From IMG/VR virus record IMGVR_UViG_3300044568_003163, positions 202,879-266,878 of that record: 64,000 nt of DNA. One strand, 5' to 3'. This DNA is from a virus. Below, one piece after another: positions 1 through 8,987 of the stretch (position 1 is the stretch's first letter; every line of letters begins with the position of its first letter). The position numbers and the translations under genes were made by a program. The notes under the pieces are model-generated. The model was not told the DNA's origin and did no database searches. It was given only the letters and a program-made list of their open reading frames with translations.

Positions 1-139
1 GTACATTGTACAATCTAGACACATCACATAAGATATAAGCCTCTAAAGCTCCAATTGCAAAGATAGTTGTAAGGATAACAAATATTCCACCAACTAATGC
101 TAATAATGCGGTTCCTAATTCTGATTCTGATTTTGACAT
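1..139 (-). CDS. Small membrane protein (C-terminus beyond window)
   Basis: The start codon is at 139 and the frame stays open to the window edge, so only 46 residues are visible. After a short polar N-terminus (MSKSESE) there is a long hydrophobic stretch, about residues 9-34, that would span a membrane once. It has its own early-type promoter (TATATTTG at 171-164) and lies downstream of a terminator, so it opens a new transcription unit. I do not recognise the family; a small inner-membrane protein is all that can be said. Confidence 0.6.
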   Translation of the reverse strand, partial: MSKSESELGTALLALVGGIFVILTTIFAIGALEAYILCDVSRLYNV

Positions 140-148
140 TTTATTAAG

Positions 149-220
149 TTTTAAATTATAAGACAAATATAACAAATTTAAGTGATAATTAAAAATTTTA
201 GAGACTGAAGTTATTAACAA
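149..220 (-). promoter_or_regulatory. Early-type promoter with upstream GTTAATAAC dyad
   Basis: On the minus strand TATATTTG (171-164) matches the Bacteroidota -7 box TAnnTTTG, followed by TTATAATTTAAA. The dyad TTGTTAATAAC lies at 220-210, 49 bp upstream of the box. It drives the gene starting at 139. Confidence 0.55.
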
Positions 221-236
221 TTTTTTGAAGGCAACA

Positions 237-265
237 AAAACCAGGAGTAGCGAATTCCTGGTTTT
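237..265 (-). terminator. Rho-independent terminator after the 330-995 gene
   Basis: A perfect 10-bp inverted repeat (237-246 with 256-265, nine-base loop) ends in TTTT on the minus-strand transcript. It separates the 330-995 gene from the membrane-protein gene. Confidence 0.75.
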
Positions 266-283
266 CTTTATAGCCGTAACTAT

Positions 284-322
284 ACCGGTCCTAAAATGGA
301 GACCTCTAAGAAGTCTCGCCGG
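284..322 (-). other. Possible nested RNA hairpin in 3' UTR
   Basis: ACCGG (284-288) pairs with CCGGT near 318-322 and encloses a second stem, GAGAC with GTCTC. It sits between the stop codon at 330 and the terminator at 237-265. It could protect the 3' end of the transcript or be an accessory terminator stem; there is no U-tract directly after it. Confidence 0.3.
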
Positions 323-329
323 TTAATCT

Positions 330-995
330 TTATTCAGTGATAAATTCTTCGAATTCTCCTGCTTTGTATTTTTCATTAAGAGCTTTCCACATTTGGTAGT
401 TATTCTCAATGATAGTTTTCTTTCTCGATCTTTCTGTTTCTTGTGCAATAAGGATATTTGCCTTTCTAATTTCCGAAGCTCTTTTTACCATATCGTCGAA
501 TAGAGGATTAGATTTTAATTGAGATTCTATTTCATCTGATTCCATAATTACGGTATTAGATATTTGAACTTGATGTTTCGACCAAGCATGCTCAGTATTA
601 AGTTCATCAATCGCTAATGTCATAAAAATTCTTTCAACGATTTGAAATTTATAAAGTTTCTCATATGCCGGATCCGGACATTCTATATCATCAATCCAAT
701 TCATCATAGAATCTTCATCTTGTAAAAATTGTTCAATTAATTCTTCTGGTGTAGATTTATATTCTTCGAATTTAATGTTTAATGGAATCTTATTGAAAGT
801 TCTAGCAGATTGGTAAGGAGTTACTAATTGATAAGATTTTTCAATAGGACAAGTAAATACATCATCTTCGATTTTATATTTCTTAACTATTCGTTGTTCT
901 TTCTCGGCAAAATCCCATACTCCTTTCGGAAACATGTTACGAGTAATGTTAATTCCATCTAAGATGTTTTGTGTTTTTTCTATGGTATCAATCAT
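330..995 (-). CDS. Hypothetical protein, 221 aa
   Basis: I do not recognise this family. The protein is acidic in its middle (residues about 75-110) and has a basic, probably helical C-terminal third (about 165-205). There is no signal peptide, membrane segment or metal motif. It starts four bases after the stop of the upstream metallophosphoesterase-like gene, so the two are probably co-transcribed and coupled. It is the last gene of a unit that closes with the terminator at 237-265. Confidence 0.75.
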   Translation of the reverse strand: MIDTIEKTQNILDGINITRNMFPKGVWDFAEKEQRIVKKYKIEDDVFTCPIEKSYQLVTPYQSARTFNKIPLNIKFEEYKSTPEELIEQFLQDEDSMMNWIDDIECPDPAYEKLYKFQIVERIFMTLAIDELNTEHAWSKHQVQISNTVIMESDEIESQLKSNPLFDDMVKRASEIRKANILIAQETERSRKKTIIENNYQMWKALNEKYKAGEFEEFITE

Positions 996-999
996 AAAT

Positions 1000-1503
1000 T
1001 TAAGGTGTTTGTGTGTCTATTAATTCTTTAAAAAATTCGAATTCTATAGGTGAGCCATTCCAATTGTGAATATTGGCATTAAATCTTTTTTCGTCTAAAT
1101 CCATTGGTAGACTTCCTCCATGTACATGAATAGCACCTTCGGCTTTTCCTGGCCAATCTCGTAATGGCCAATGAGATATTACAACATTTTCTTCAGGAAG
1201 TACTGCAATTGCACCATACAATACATGATGTCTTTTTAATTTGATTAGAGACATTTCCGGTAAATGTGAATCATATTGTCCACCTAGAAAAGTTATTTTG
1301 CCATTAAGAAGAGCCATCGCAGCTTCGCATGAAAGAGGATCCCAACTGAAATTTCCTAAATGATAGACGACATCGTTTTTACCTACACGAGAATTCCAAT
1401 TCTGTACATAAGAATCCATCATGGCATCTTCATCTTCAAATTCTCTTTCTATTGCAGTAAGTTTGCGACCAAAGTAACAGTCGCTTGTAAAGAATATCTT
1501 CAT
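1000..1503 (-). CDS. Calcineurin-like metallophosphoesterase with lost metal ligands
   Basis: The overall pattern is that of small phage or bacterial metallophosphoesterases: IFFTSD at 3-8, an NWN..VG....VYHLG segment at 35-50, LNGKI at 66-70, ISHWPL at 109-114 and IHVHG at 125-129. Compared with the family motifs (D-x-H, GD, GNHD, H-G-H-x-H), several ligands are replaced: His10 to Tyr, Asp51 to Asn, Asn76 to Gln, His77 to Tyr, and both His of the last motif (130 and 132) to Gly and Leu. Asp8, Asp78, His111 and His128 remain. The 167-residue length is normal. It is probably an inactive or repurposed pseudoenzyme. A TATAAT-like element (CATATAATAAAC) lies directly before the start. Confidence 0.75.
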   Translation of the reverse strand: MKIFFTSDCYFGRKLTAIEREFEDEDAMMDSYVQNWNSRVGKNDVVYHLGNFSWDPLSCEAAMALLNGKITFLGGQYDSHLPEMSLIKLKRHHVLYGAIAVLPEENVVISHWPLRDWPGKAEGAIHVHGGSLPMDLDEKRFNANIHNWNGSPIEFEFFKELIDTQTP

Positions 1504-1536
1504 AGTTTATTATATGAGAGATTAATAAATAAGTTT

Positions 1537-2109
1537 CTAAATTATTTCTAAAAAGGTTTTGTCAGGTACTACTGCAGATATACTTCCTTCGTCTTCTGCA
1601 ATATTCGTATAATAGAATCCTGACTTTGCATTTCCGGCTTTAAGGGCTCTCATCATCATACCATTAGCTCTCATATCACTATGTGGTTTATTAGGAGTAT
1701 TAGACATAGAACCTATTATTTTAACAGGAAATACTATAGGCTTGCATTTCATAGAAACCTTTGTACGATCAGAATAAGTTGCAACTTCTCCTCTTTGAGT
1801 AGGATAATAATCTTCTTCTGGTACATCACTACCTGCATTATAACCAGTTATACACCATTTGCCTTGTTTTTGTAAAGCTCTTAGTGTAGCTTTACCGGCT
1901 AATAAAGTTTTACCGTATTCAGTTTTTCCTTCCCATCCACCAATTGCTGGAACTCCTATTCTAGCTTCTAAGGCTTCTGTTGCTGCCAATTTAGTTCCAA
2001 TATGAATTCCATTCTTACCTTCAAGGTTTTTGTCGGTAGATCCATGATAGTATTGAGTTACATTATATGATTCGTTGATGAATTGGTTATATGTAGGTAA
2101 ATTTTTCAT
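1537..2109 (-). CDS. Tagged internal protein, possible ADP-ribosyltransferase fold
   Basis: Residues 1-13 (MKNLPTYNQFINE) form a capsid-targeting-like tag with a predicted prohead-protease cut after Glu13. After the tag, YYHGS at 20-24, then GIHIGT at 34-39 and an A..AL helix, resemble the first strands of His-Tyr-Glu type ADP-ribosyltransferases. A later FYYTN and the C-terminal FLEI could provide Tyr and Glu, but I cannot confirm the triad. T4 Alt is a head-packaged ADP-ribosyltransferase, so this would be a functional parallel. The stop-start boundary overlaps the upstream phoH gene by one base. The tag is clear; the enzymatic guess is tentative. Confidence 0.7.
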   Translation of the reverse strand: MKNLPTYNQFINESYNVTQYYHGSTDKNLEGKNGIHIGTKLAATEALEARIGVPAIGGWEGKTEYGKTLLAGKATLRALQKQGKWCITGYNAGSDVPEEDYYPTQRGEVATYSDRTKVSMKCKPIVFPVKIIGSMSNTPNKPHSDMRANGMMMRALKAGNAKSGFYYTNIAEDEGSISAVVPDKTFLEII

Positions 2110-2846
2110 TATGCTTGTAATTCGTTGAAAACTTGTTCTATTTTTTTGATTAAAGGATTTCTTACAATATCTTCATCAGAAAGTGCAATACATCCGAATT
2201 CTTCTACTTTAGAAAATTTCTCCATTATCATAGGTAGTGATGAATTTTTCTTCATCTTAAGGTCAATCTGTCCGGTGTCTCCTAGGAAAATCATCTTACA
2301 ATTAGAACCTATACGGGTCATAATAGTACGCATGTTGTCATGAGTGATATTTTGACATTCGTCTATTAATACTATACAATCATCGAAATTAATTCCTCTA
2401 AGGAATGCTATTGGCATCACTTCGATTGAGCCATTATCTCTAAGAGTTTTAGTTATAGAACGACCAACAATTTTTTCAAAGTTGTGAATGAATGAGTAAA
2501 TATAAGGCTCCATCTTTTCATCAAGAGTTCCTTTTAAGAAACCAATCTCTTCATCTTTTAATGTAGTAACCGACTTAACGATATAAATCTTTTTGTATCT
2601 TTGATCGTTTTTAAACAGCTTAAGAGCTTGAGCGCAAGCAACATAAGTTTTTCCAGTTCCAGCAGGACCTGAACAGATTACTATTTCTTTATCTTCAATA
2701 TATGAAGCAAACAGTTTTTGGTTTGGGTTTTTTGCCTTTAGTTCGACTTTTACTTTAGTAAGTGTGCCGTTTTTAGGTGCAGTCATAATAGATTCTAGAA
2801 CTTGTTGTTCTTCCTCTTCAGTCAATTTCTTTCTACGATTACTCAT
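2109..2846 (-). CDS. phoH: PhoH-like ATPase
   Basis: A 245-residue P-loop NTPase of the PhoH family. Walker A is GPAGTGKT at 60-67. The lead-in KNPNQKLF at 39-46 is typical of PhoH, where Q contacts adenine. Walker B is VLIDECQN at about 159-166, followed by a sensor-like LGDTGQID. The N-terminus (1-35) is charged and carries no PIN domain, so this is the short phage form. PhoH is frequent in marine and T4-like phages; its role is unsettled (RNA or nucleotide metabolism is proposed). It lies between the tape measure and tagged-protein genes, in what looks like a late operon. Confidence 0.9.
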   Translation of the reverse strand: MSNRRKKLTEEEEQQVLESIMTAPKNGTLTKVKVELKAKNPNQKLFASYIEDKEIVICSGPAGTGKTYVACAQALKLFKNDQRYKKIYIVKSVTTLKDEEIGFLKGTLDEKMEPYIYSFIHNFEKIVGRSITKTLRDNGSIEVMPIAFLRGINFDDCIVLIDECQNITHDNMRTIMTRIGSNCKMIFLGDTGQIDLKMKKNSSLPMIMEKFSKVEEFGCIALSDEDIVRNPLIKKIEQVFNELQA

Positions 2847-2859
2847 AAATTTTTGTTTT

Positions 2860-5800
2860 TTAGAACATAGATACTTTAGTCTTAACTGTAACTTGAGATA
2901 AAGCAGCTACCATAGCAGTTTCTATATCTCTTGCGGATATAGAAGCTCCTGGTTTAGAAGATGCATGAACTATTGGTTTTTCTTTCATAGCTTTTCCTGC
3001 AGGAGTAGCAGCAGTAGGAGTAGAAGCAGTTTCTGTACCACCAGTTGCACCAGCACTTGAACCTGAATCTTCATTAAGTTTCTTAAGTCCATTTAATAAA
3101 TCTTCAAAAGCCTTTTCAATAGATTCTGCAATTTTTTCACCAATAACTTCAGGCGATTTAGACATAATAGCTAATGATTTCATCATTGAGTCGGTTGTTG
3201 TAAGTTTTTCTAAGTCCATGCCATTAACATGACCTTTGAATAACTGCATAGATTTTTGAATTTTGTCGAAATTCACTGCTACTTTGTCTAATGAATTTTT
3301 AGGAGAAGCCATCGTAACAATGTTAGATGTAAACTTGTCCATATATTCTAATTTCTTAGGTAAACCTTTATTTAATGCAGGATCGAATACTTTAAATATC
3401 GAACTTGTGAAATTTTGGAAATTTAATGTGGCTTTATCGGTAGATTCTAATTTAGAAAATGTATTAATTCCAGTCGACAAAGATGACATTATTTTAATCA
3501 TACTAGGTAAATTATTAAGAGCTCCATTAATAACGTCTTGATTTTTATTATAGAAATCTCCTACATTATAAACTTCAGTACCAAATAAAGAAAATCCCTT
3601 TAAATTATTATTAGCCTTTTCGAATATTGCTAAATCGGAAAATTTAACAATAGACTTAGACATATCTAATAATATCTTAATCATATTAGGTAGAGTACTA
3701 AGAGCTCCGTTGATAATACCTTTGTGAGTTTCGAAATATCCTCCTATTTTATAGATTCCTGTACCGAACGTAACTAATTTAGGTATAGTTTCAATTGCTT
3801 TATCGATACTATCTAATTTAGAAAATGTTGTAACTGATTCTGCTAATGAAGACATAGATTTTACCATTTTAGGTATAGAACTTATACCACCATCAATGGT
3901 TTCAGCATGTTGCTTATAAAAAACTCCGACATTATAGATTCCTTTACCTATAATCATCATTACTGAATTGATAGTTGTTCCTGCCTTTTTAAGCATAGCA
4001 TCTGTTATAGCTACTGGAGTTCCTGGTACTAATTTAGTATTTGTGCCTGTACCTACTGCAGTCATTGGAGTAATTGTACCAGTAGCAATTTTTATTACAG
4101 AATCAGTAACTTTAGCAACTACATCTCCAACTCCAGAGATAGCCTTTATACCTTTTGCGATATATCCATCTCCCCAGAAAGAAGAAGAATCATCCTCTTT
4201 TTTACCTATATCATAAAATCCAGTAGCTATAACTTTAAGGATATCCATTATTGTAGTAGCAGCATTAGTTAAATCTTTATCTGAAAGTATTTTTGGTTTT
4301 CCTGGTACTAGTTTAGCTTTAGAGGTTCCACCATCAATTAAATCAAAAGTGGGAATTTCTCGTTTAGCCATCATTAGAACTGAATCTACTATGTTTTTAA
4401 GATTTTCTCCTACTCCGGCTAAAGCTTTAACACCTCTAGCAATAAAACCACCAGCGAAAACTCCTTCAGAAGCTGCTTCATCTTTACCAATATCACTAAA
4501 CGCTTTAGCTACAACTCCGATAACAGTAGCTATACTTTTACCAGCAGATTCAATTTCCTTTTCACCTATTTTGGTTACACCTTTAGGTACTAATTTAGCT
4601 TTCGAAGTACCAGCATTAACAACCTCAAATTCAACAAATTGCATAGTAGCAAATTGCTTTACACCTGCTGCAAGAGAAACAATAGTATCTCCTGAATTTT
4701 TAAGAGATGCAACACCAGCAGAAACAAAACCTCCGCCGAATACCATATCATATAAAGGATTTCCTGATGGTTGTCCTTTATCGAGTCTTCCTACTAATGC
4801 AAATGGTTCAGCTATTGCAGTAATAACTTTTGCCATTCCGTTAGCCGCATTAGTAAAATCAGATTCACCTAATTTTCTTCTTGATTTTATAACTAACTTA
4901 GCTTTTGAAGTTCCTGCTCCAATAACTTCATATTCATTTACTTCTAAATTTGCCCATGCTTTAACTCCTTCGGCTAATGACGATAGCACATTACCTGCCA
5001 TACTAAGTGAAAGTATACCAGTCATCAAATCAATTGGATCTATATTAATTCCTAATTTTTTCTGTCTTTCTTTATCTGTAACTATTGTAAATGCTTTTGC
5101 AATAGAACCTATAGTTGATTCCAAAGCAACTCCATCTTCTGGAGTAAAACCAGAAGTTTTAAATATAGTTAGTCCTTTAGATATTGCAATTAATGCAATA
5201 CCTGCACCTACCATTGCTGGAACGGTTATGGTTAATAAGGCTGCTCTAGCTGCTGCTTGGCCAGCAAATTTAAGTCCTTCGAGAACTCCTCCAGGGAATC
5301 TACCTCCTAAGAATCCGTTAATTATTGAACTTAATCCATATTCTAAATTATCTCCATCTTCTTTATTAAATCCAGCACTTTTAAATATCGCTAATGCACC
5401 AGTTATAGGTAATAAAGCTACCGATGCAGCTGTCATTGCAAGTGAACCTAATAGTATAAGAGGAGAACCTAAACCAGCAAGTGCCATAGAACCTGCCAAA
5501 CTTTTAACTGATGCACCTAATGCATCTGCATCAGGAATTGTCATTCCGGCAGTTTTAAATACGGCAAGAGCACCGGTTATAGGTAATAGGGCTACTGAAG
5601 CTACTAACATCGCAGCTGAACCTAAAAGAATAAGTGGAGAACCTAAACCAGCAAGTGCCATTGAACCAGCTAAACTTGAAATAGATAAACCTAATGCTAT
5701 CGCATCATCTTTTGTTACTCCTATAGTTTTAAATACTGCAAGTGCTCCAGATATAACTAATAGAGAAACTCCAGCTAAAATCATCGAGGCTGAACCTAAT

Positions 5801-8688
5801 GCAATAAATATAGCACCAGCACCAGCAGCAGCCATTGCAAGTCCTAAACCTACAACAATTGCACCTAATATTAAAGCATCTTCAGTAGTAACACCTGCTT
5901 TTTTAAATACTAAAACTCCTGCAGCAATAACAACTAATGCAATTCCAGCAAGAATCATTACTCCAGCACCAAGACCAATTTCTACGAAATTATCTCCGGC
6001 TATTTTCATTGCTAGTCCTAGACCTGCAACAATAGCACCTAATAAAATGGCATCGCCAACTCCTACACCGGATTCTTTAAATTTAGTAAGAGCGTATGCT
6101 AATATTAATATTGCAATAGAAGCAAATCCTAATACCATAGAACCTAATCCTATTTCTTTCCAATATTGACCGAAAAGATACATCGCCATTCCAGTTACGG
6201 CTAAAATTCCTCCTAGTAATAAAATATCTGTTACCTGTAAGTTTATTGATTGAAACATCGCTAAACTATATGTAAAGAATAAAATAGAAAGAGCCATAAA
6301 AGATAAAGCCAATGTTCCCATTGCAATAGTTTTCCAATTCTTACCTATTTCATATGCAATAAATGCAAGTAATCCTATTGCCAATCCAGTAAATAAAACT
6401 GCCATAGGTGTGACCGAAGCTGCAAATAACATTACAACTGATCCTATAATTAATGCACCGAGTGCAAATAAAGTTAATCCAATTACTGCTTTTGCAATAT
6501 TTCCTAAGCTTTTATTTAACATTTCTCCTACTTGTTTAGCAATCCAAGCAATAAGTCCAATCATTATACCAAAAGCTATTACTTGTAAAACTCCTGCTGC
6601 TCCTACTGATTGTGCAAAATGAATAACTAATTGAGTTATCAATACAAGTCCTAACATAAATAAGGACATAGCTATTAGAGTAGATCCTTTCATATTAGCG
6701 CCACCCATAGCTTCAATAACCATTGTAGTAGTTTTTGCTAATATATAAGTCATCAAACCAAATAATAATATAGATTTAAGAGACTGAGGTGGATTTTGCA
6801 TTGCCTTTGAAATAACAACTAAAGATACTGCTTGTATTAAACCTGTCACTGCCGCAGATAAAAGATCCATATTAGTTAAATCAGTCTTAGACTCACCTAC
6901 CTTTTTAGCTAACATAAGGGTTATTTGAGATAGGATAAAAATAGCTCCAGTAAATAAAACAATATTTAATGCGACTGTCGTCAAATCGTTTTGAGTATTA
7001 AATGCCATAATTGTTGCTGCAGCAGTAACTAACACTCCAAGTATAGTAGCTATAACCATTACGGTTTGAACATCACCTTCAGTAACACCAGCATCTTTTA
7101 TTCCTTGATTAACTGCAGTAATTCGTTTAACCATAAATCCAAGAACCATAGCACCAACTAATACAAATGGAGCTAATAATCCGGCAATCACACACATAGT
7201 TAATAAAGTACCAATAGAAAAACTTAATGCAACTACAAATACTGCAGCAGCTAAAATATTTTCTGAATCTTTAACTACTTCCGAAATACCTCCTATTAAA
7301 GTTTTAATTGCAATATTAGTGATTTTCACACCTAATATAATAAAAGGATTCCAAATAGCAGCTCTCCTTAAAGCACTTATAAGAATATCGACACCATATG
7401 CTAATAATGTAAATGAAAGTACACTCTTAATCGCAGTTTCATTATCAATTCCTTTAGAAGTAAGTAACATTGCTCTAACTGCTCCAGATAGATCTTCAGC
7501 TCTTCTAGTTAACACATTAGGTTTACTAAATAGGCCAGAAAGAAATCCAGGAGTTAAGGCTTTTATTAATTTGCCTATATTAGAAGCCGATAATACATTA
7601 ATAGCAAAAACAGATTTTATAATAGTTTCTGGTATTAATCTTGAACCTGTCTTAAGTAAAATATTTACAGCCTTAGATAAATCTTCGGCTCTTCCAACCA
7701 TAGATCCACCACCAAAAAGTTTAGATAAAAACGATTCAGAAAGAACTTTTATCAATTTACCAATATTAGAAGCCGATAACATTGCATATGCAGTTATAGA
7801 TACTGCAGCAGTTTTAAGATTGATTCGATTTCCTGCTTTTAATAAGATATTTGTTGCATCTGAAATATTTTGAGCTAATCTAGACCAAAAACGACTTAAA
7901 ATAAAATTCTTTATCGTCATATTCTTATTAAAGAATTCAACAAATTCACCTAGTTTCGAAGCTACTATTAAATTATATGCAGCAATAGAAACTGCCGCTT
8001 GAGTTAAATCTATTCCTTTACCGGCATTAAGTAATATTCGAGTCGTATTTGATATAACAATTGCAAAATCCTCATACATTGAACCGAAAATCATATTCTT
8101 AATAGTCAATGTAGAACCTAGAAAATCAACAAATTCTTTTAATTTAGACGAACTAATTAATCCATATATTAGTAATGAATTTGCCGCAGTTCCCATATCC
8201 ACTTCTTCAGACACAGAAAGTAATTTAATCATTGCTTGATTAAGATAACCTGCACCTTCTACTAGGAAATCTCCAAACAAATAAGAAACTGCTAATACTT
8301 TAACTAATTTCATTAATGCTTCGGGAATTGAACCTATGGCAGCAGCTAATCCACCATCATTGGCTGCACCTCCACCACCGACTGAGTCGCTTTTAGATAG
8401 TTTAGCAACTTTAATTTCAATAGATGATAATAAAGAGTTTTGTATAACCGAATGTTGTTCTATTCGATTCATAAGTTCTGCACTTATTCCAAATACGGAT
8501 TTAAGGTCAGATAAAAGAGTTGTATGCTTCTTTAGCTCGAGAGAAACGTCATTTTTTACAACGGTTTCTATCGAGCCAAGAAGTATTAAGGAATTGTCTT
8601 CTGCTAGTTTAGTAGCACTTACCATTGCATCCATCTTCTTAAGAATGGATAACATTGCTTGATTTACACCTTCTGCCCTAACAGCCAT
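2860..8688 (-). CDS. Tape measure protein, repeat-built, 1942 aa
   Basis: The largest gene in the window. It sits right after the baseplate/chaperone pair, as tape measures usually do. The N-terminus (1-110) is coiled-coil-like, followed by a Gly-rich hinge. The rest is modular: about 75-residue repeats (roughly 160-420), hydrophobic helices (430-800), five 58-residue repeats at 816-1105, about 95-residue repeats each containing GTSKAKLV (roughly 1250-1560), three 61-residue repeats at 1590-1772, and a low-complexity Ser/Thr/Ala tail ending in a conserved-looking segment. T4 gp29 has 590 residues. At the usual 0.15 nm per residue this predicts a tail near 290 nm. The hydrophobic stretches suggest membrane penetration on ejection. 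Function is inferred from size, repeats and position. Confidence 0.85.
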   Translation of the reverse strand: MAVRAEGVNQAMLSILKKMDAMVSATKLAEDNSLILLGSIETVVKNDVSLELKKHTTLLSDLKSVFGISAELMNRIEQHSVIQNSLLSSIEIKVAKLSKSDSVGGGGAANDGGLAAAIGSIPEALMKLVKVLAVSYLFGDFLVEGAGYLNQAMIKLLSVSEEVDMGTAANSLLIYGLISSSKLKEFVDFLGSTLTIKNMIFGSMYEDFAIVISNTTRILLNAGKGIDLTQAAVSIAAYNLIVASKLGEFVEFFNKNMTIKNFILSRFWSRLAQNISDATNILLKAGNRINLKTAAVSITAYAMLSASNIGKLIKVLSESFLSKLFGGGSMVGRAEDLSKAVNILLKTGSRLIPETIIKSVFAINVLSASNIGKLIKALTPGFLSGLFSKPNVLTRRAEDLSGAVRAMLLTSKGIDNETAIKSVLSFTLLAYGVDILISALRRAAIWNPFIILGVKITNIAIKTLIGGISEVVKDSENILAAAVFVVALSFSIGTLLTMCVIAGLLAPFVLVGAMVLGFMVKRITAVNQGIKDAGVTEGDVQTVMVIATILGVLVTAAATIMAFNTQNDLTTVALNIVLFTGAIFILSQITLMLAKKVGESKTDLTNMDLLSAAVTGLIQAVSLVVISKAMQNPPQSLKSILLFGLMTYILAKTTTMVIEAMGGANMKGSTLIAMSLFMLGLVLITQLVIHFAQSVGAAGVLQVIAFGIMIGLIAWIAKQVGEMLNKSLGNIAKAVIGLTLFALGALIIGSVVMLFAASVTPMAVLFTGLAIGLLAFIAYEIGKNWKTIAMGTLALSFMALSILFFTYSLAMFQSINLQVTDILLLGGILAVTGMAMYLFGQYWKEIGLGSMVLGFASIAILILAYALTKFKESGVGVGDAILLGAIVAGLGLAMKIAGDNFVEIGLGAGVMILAGIALVVIAAGVLVFKKAGVTTEDALILGAIVVGLGLAMAAAGAGAIFIALGSASMILAGVSLLVISGALAVFKTIGVTKDDAIALGLSISSLAGSMALAGLGSPLILLGSAAMLVASVALLPITGALAVFKTAGMTIPDADALGASVKSLAGSMALAGLGSPLILLGSLAMTAASVALLPITGALAIFKSAGFNKEDGDNLEYGLSSIINGFLGGRFPGGVLEGLKFAGQAAARAALLTITVPAMVGAGIALIAISKGLTIFKTSGFTPEDGVALESTIGSIAKAFTIVTDKERQKKLGINIDPIDLMTGILSLSMAGNVLSSLAEGVKAWANLEVNEYEVIGAGTSKAKLVIKSRRKLGESDFTNAANGMAKVITAIAEPFALVGRLDKGQPSGNPLYDMVFGGGFVSAGVASLKNSGDTIVSLAAGVKQFATMQFVEFEVVNAGTSKAKLVPKGVTKIGEKEIESAGKSIATVIGVVAKAFSDIGKDEAASEGVFAGGFIARGVKALAGVGENLKNIVDSVLMMAKREIPTFDLIDGGTSKAKLVPGKPKILSDKDLTNAATTIMDILKVIATGFYDIGKKEDDSSSFWGDGYIAKGIKAISGVGDVVAKVTDSVIKIATGTITPMTAVGTGTNTKLVPGTPVAITDAMLKKAGTTINSVMMIIGKGIYNVGVFYKQHAETIDGGISSIPKMVKSMSSLAESVTTFSKLDSIDKAIETIPKLVTFGTGIYKIGGYFETHKGIINGALSTLPNMIKILLDMSKSIVKFSDLAIFEKANNNLKGFSLFGTEVYNVGDFYNKNQDVINGALNNLPSMIKIMSSLSTGINTFSKLESTDKATLNFQNFTSSIFKVFDPALNKGLPKKLEYMDKFTSNIVTMASPKNSLDKVAVNFDKIQKSMQLFKGHVNGMDLEKLTTTDSMMKSLAIMSKSPEVIGEKIAESIEKAFEDLLNGLKKLNEDSGSSAGATGGTETASTPTAATPAGKAMKEKPIVHASSKPGASISARDIETAMVAALSQVTVKTKVSMF
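3373..3921 (-). repeat. Three 61-codon repeats in tape measure
   Basis: Tape-measure residues 1590-1650, 1651-1711 and 1712-1772 align without gaps (183-bp period). Each has an aromatic start (FY or YF), then an I(D/N)G.L..(I/L)P.M(I/V)K core and an FSKL/FSDL segment. Confidence 0.7.
5374..6243 (-). repeat. Five 58-codon tandem repeats in tape measure
   Basis: Residues 816-1105 of the tape measure form five gap-free units of exactly 58 residues (174 bp). Each has the pattern (D)(A/I)..LG....GLGMA.., then a hydrophobic core ending in a (V/I)FK(K/T/S) motif. The two units at the C-terminal end are nearly identical (LAGSMALAGLGSPLILLGS in both), indicating recent duplication. Confidence 0.8.
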
Positions 8689-8696
8689 TTACGTTT

Positions 8697-8987
8697 TTAT
8701 AATTTTAGAGAAGAGGGGATTCCAGGGAATGCTGCCGGAGAATATGATGGCATTTTTGGCATTTTAACTCCAGAATTTTTCATCATCTGATTAGGATTCA
8801 TATCTGCGTGGGACTTAGTTTGTCCTTCTTCAGCTTCCTGTTTCTCTTTTAGTATATATATCAAGTTTTGGACGATGTACTCAAACTCATAAAAGGGCAG
8901 CCTTTCCACTTCAGAAGGCTGCAACCTAAGATGATATAGAAGATACGTTTTAGTCTTAAAGAAGTTCTCCAGAGATATCTGAAACAA
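8697..8987 (-). CDS. Small tail-assembly chaperone-like protein (TTG start or +1 frameshift)
   Basis: A 96-residue reading frame between the gp26-like gene and the tape measure. The first half is helical (FYEFEYIVQNLIYILKEK); the second half is Met/Pro/Ser-rich. No ATG precedes residue 62. It must start at the TTG at 8987, 32 bases inside the upstream gene, or be read as a +1 frameshift product. The upstream gene ends GGA GAA CTT CTT TAA, and a +1 slip on CTT-T gives TTT AAG, exactly this frame. Position and shape fit a tail chaperone or gp51-like assembly factor; no firm homologue is recognised. Confidence 0.6.
   Translation of the reverse strand: MFQISLENFFKTKTYLLYHLRLQPSEVERLPFYEFEYIVQNLIYILKEKQEAEEGQTKSHADMNPNQMMKNSGVKMPKMPSYSPAAFPGIPSSLKL

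Noticed and set aside
4349-6169. A 606-codon open frame on the plus strand
   Set aside because: It is the antisense of the repetitive hydrophobic part of the tape measure. Its low-complexity Pro/Ala/Ile content mirrors the repeats, and no promoter or other gene supports it.
7319-7873. 184-codon plus-strand frame
   Set aside because: Antisense of the 75-residue repeats in the tape measure; no independent support.
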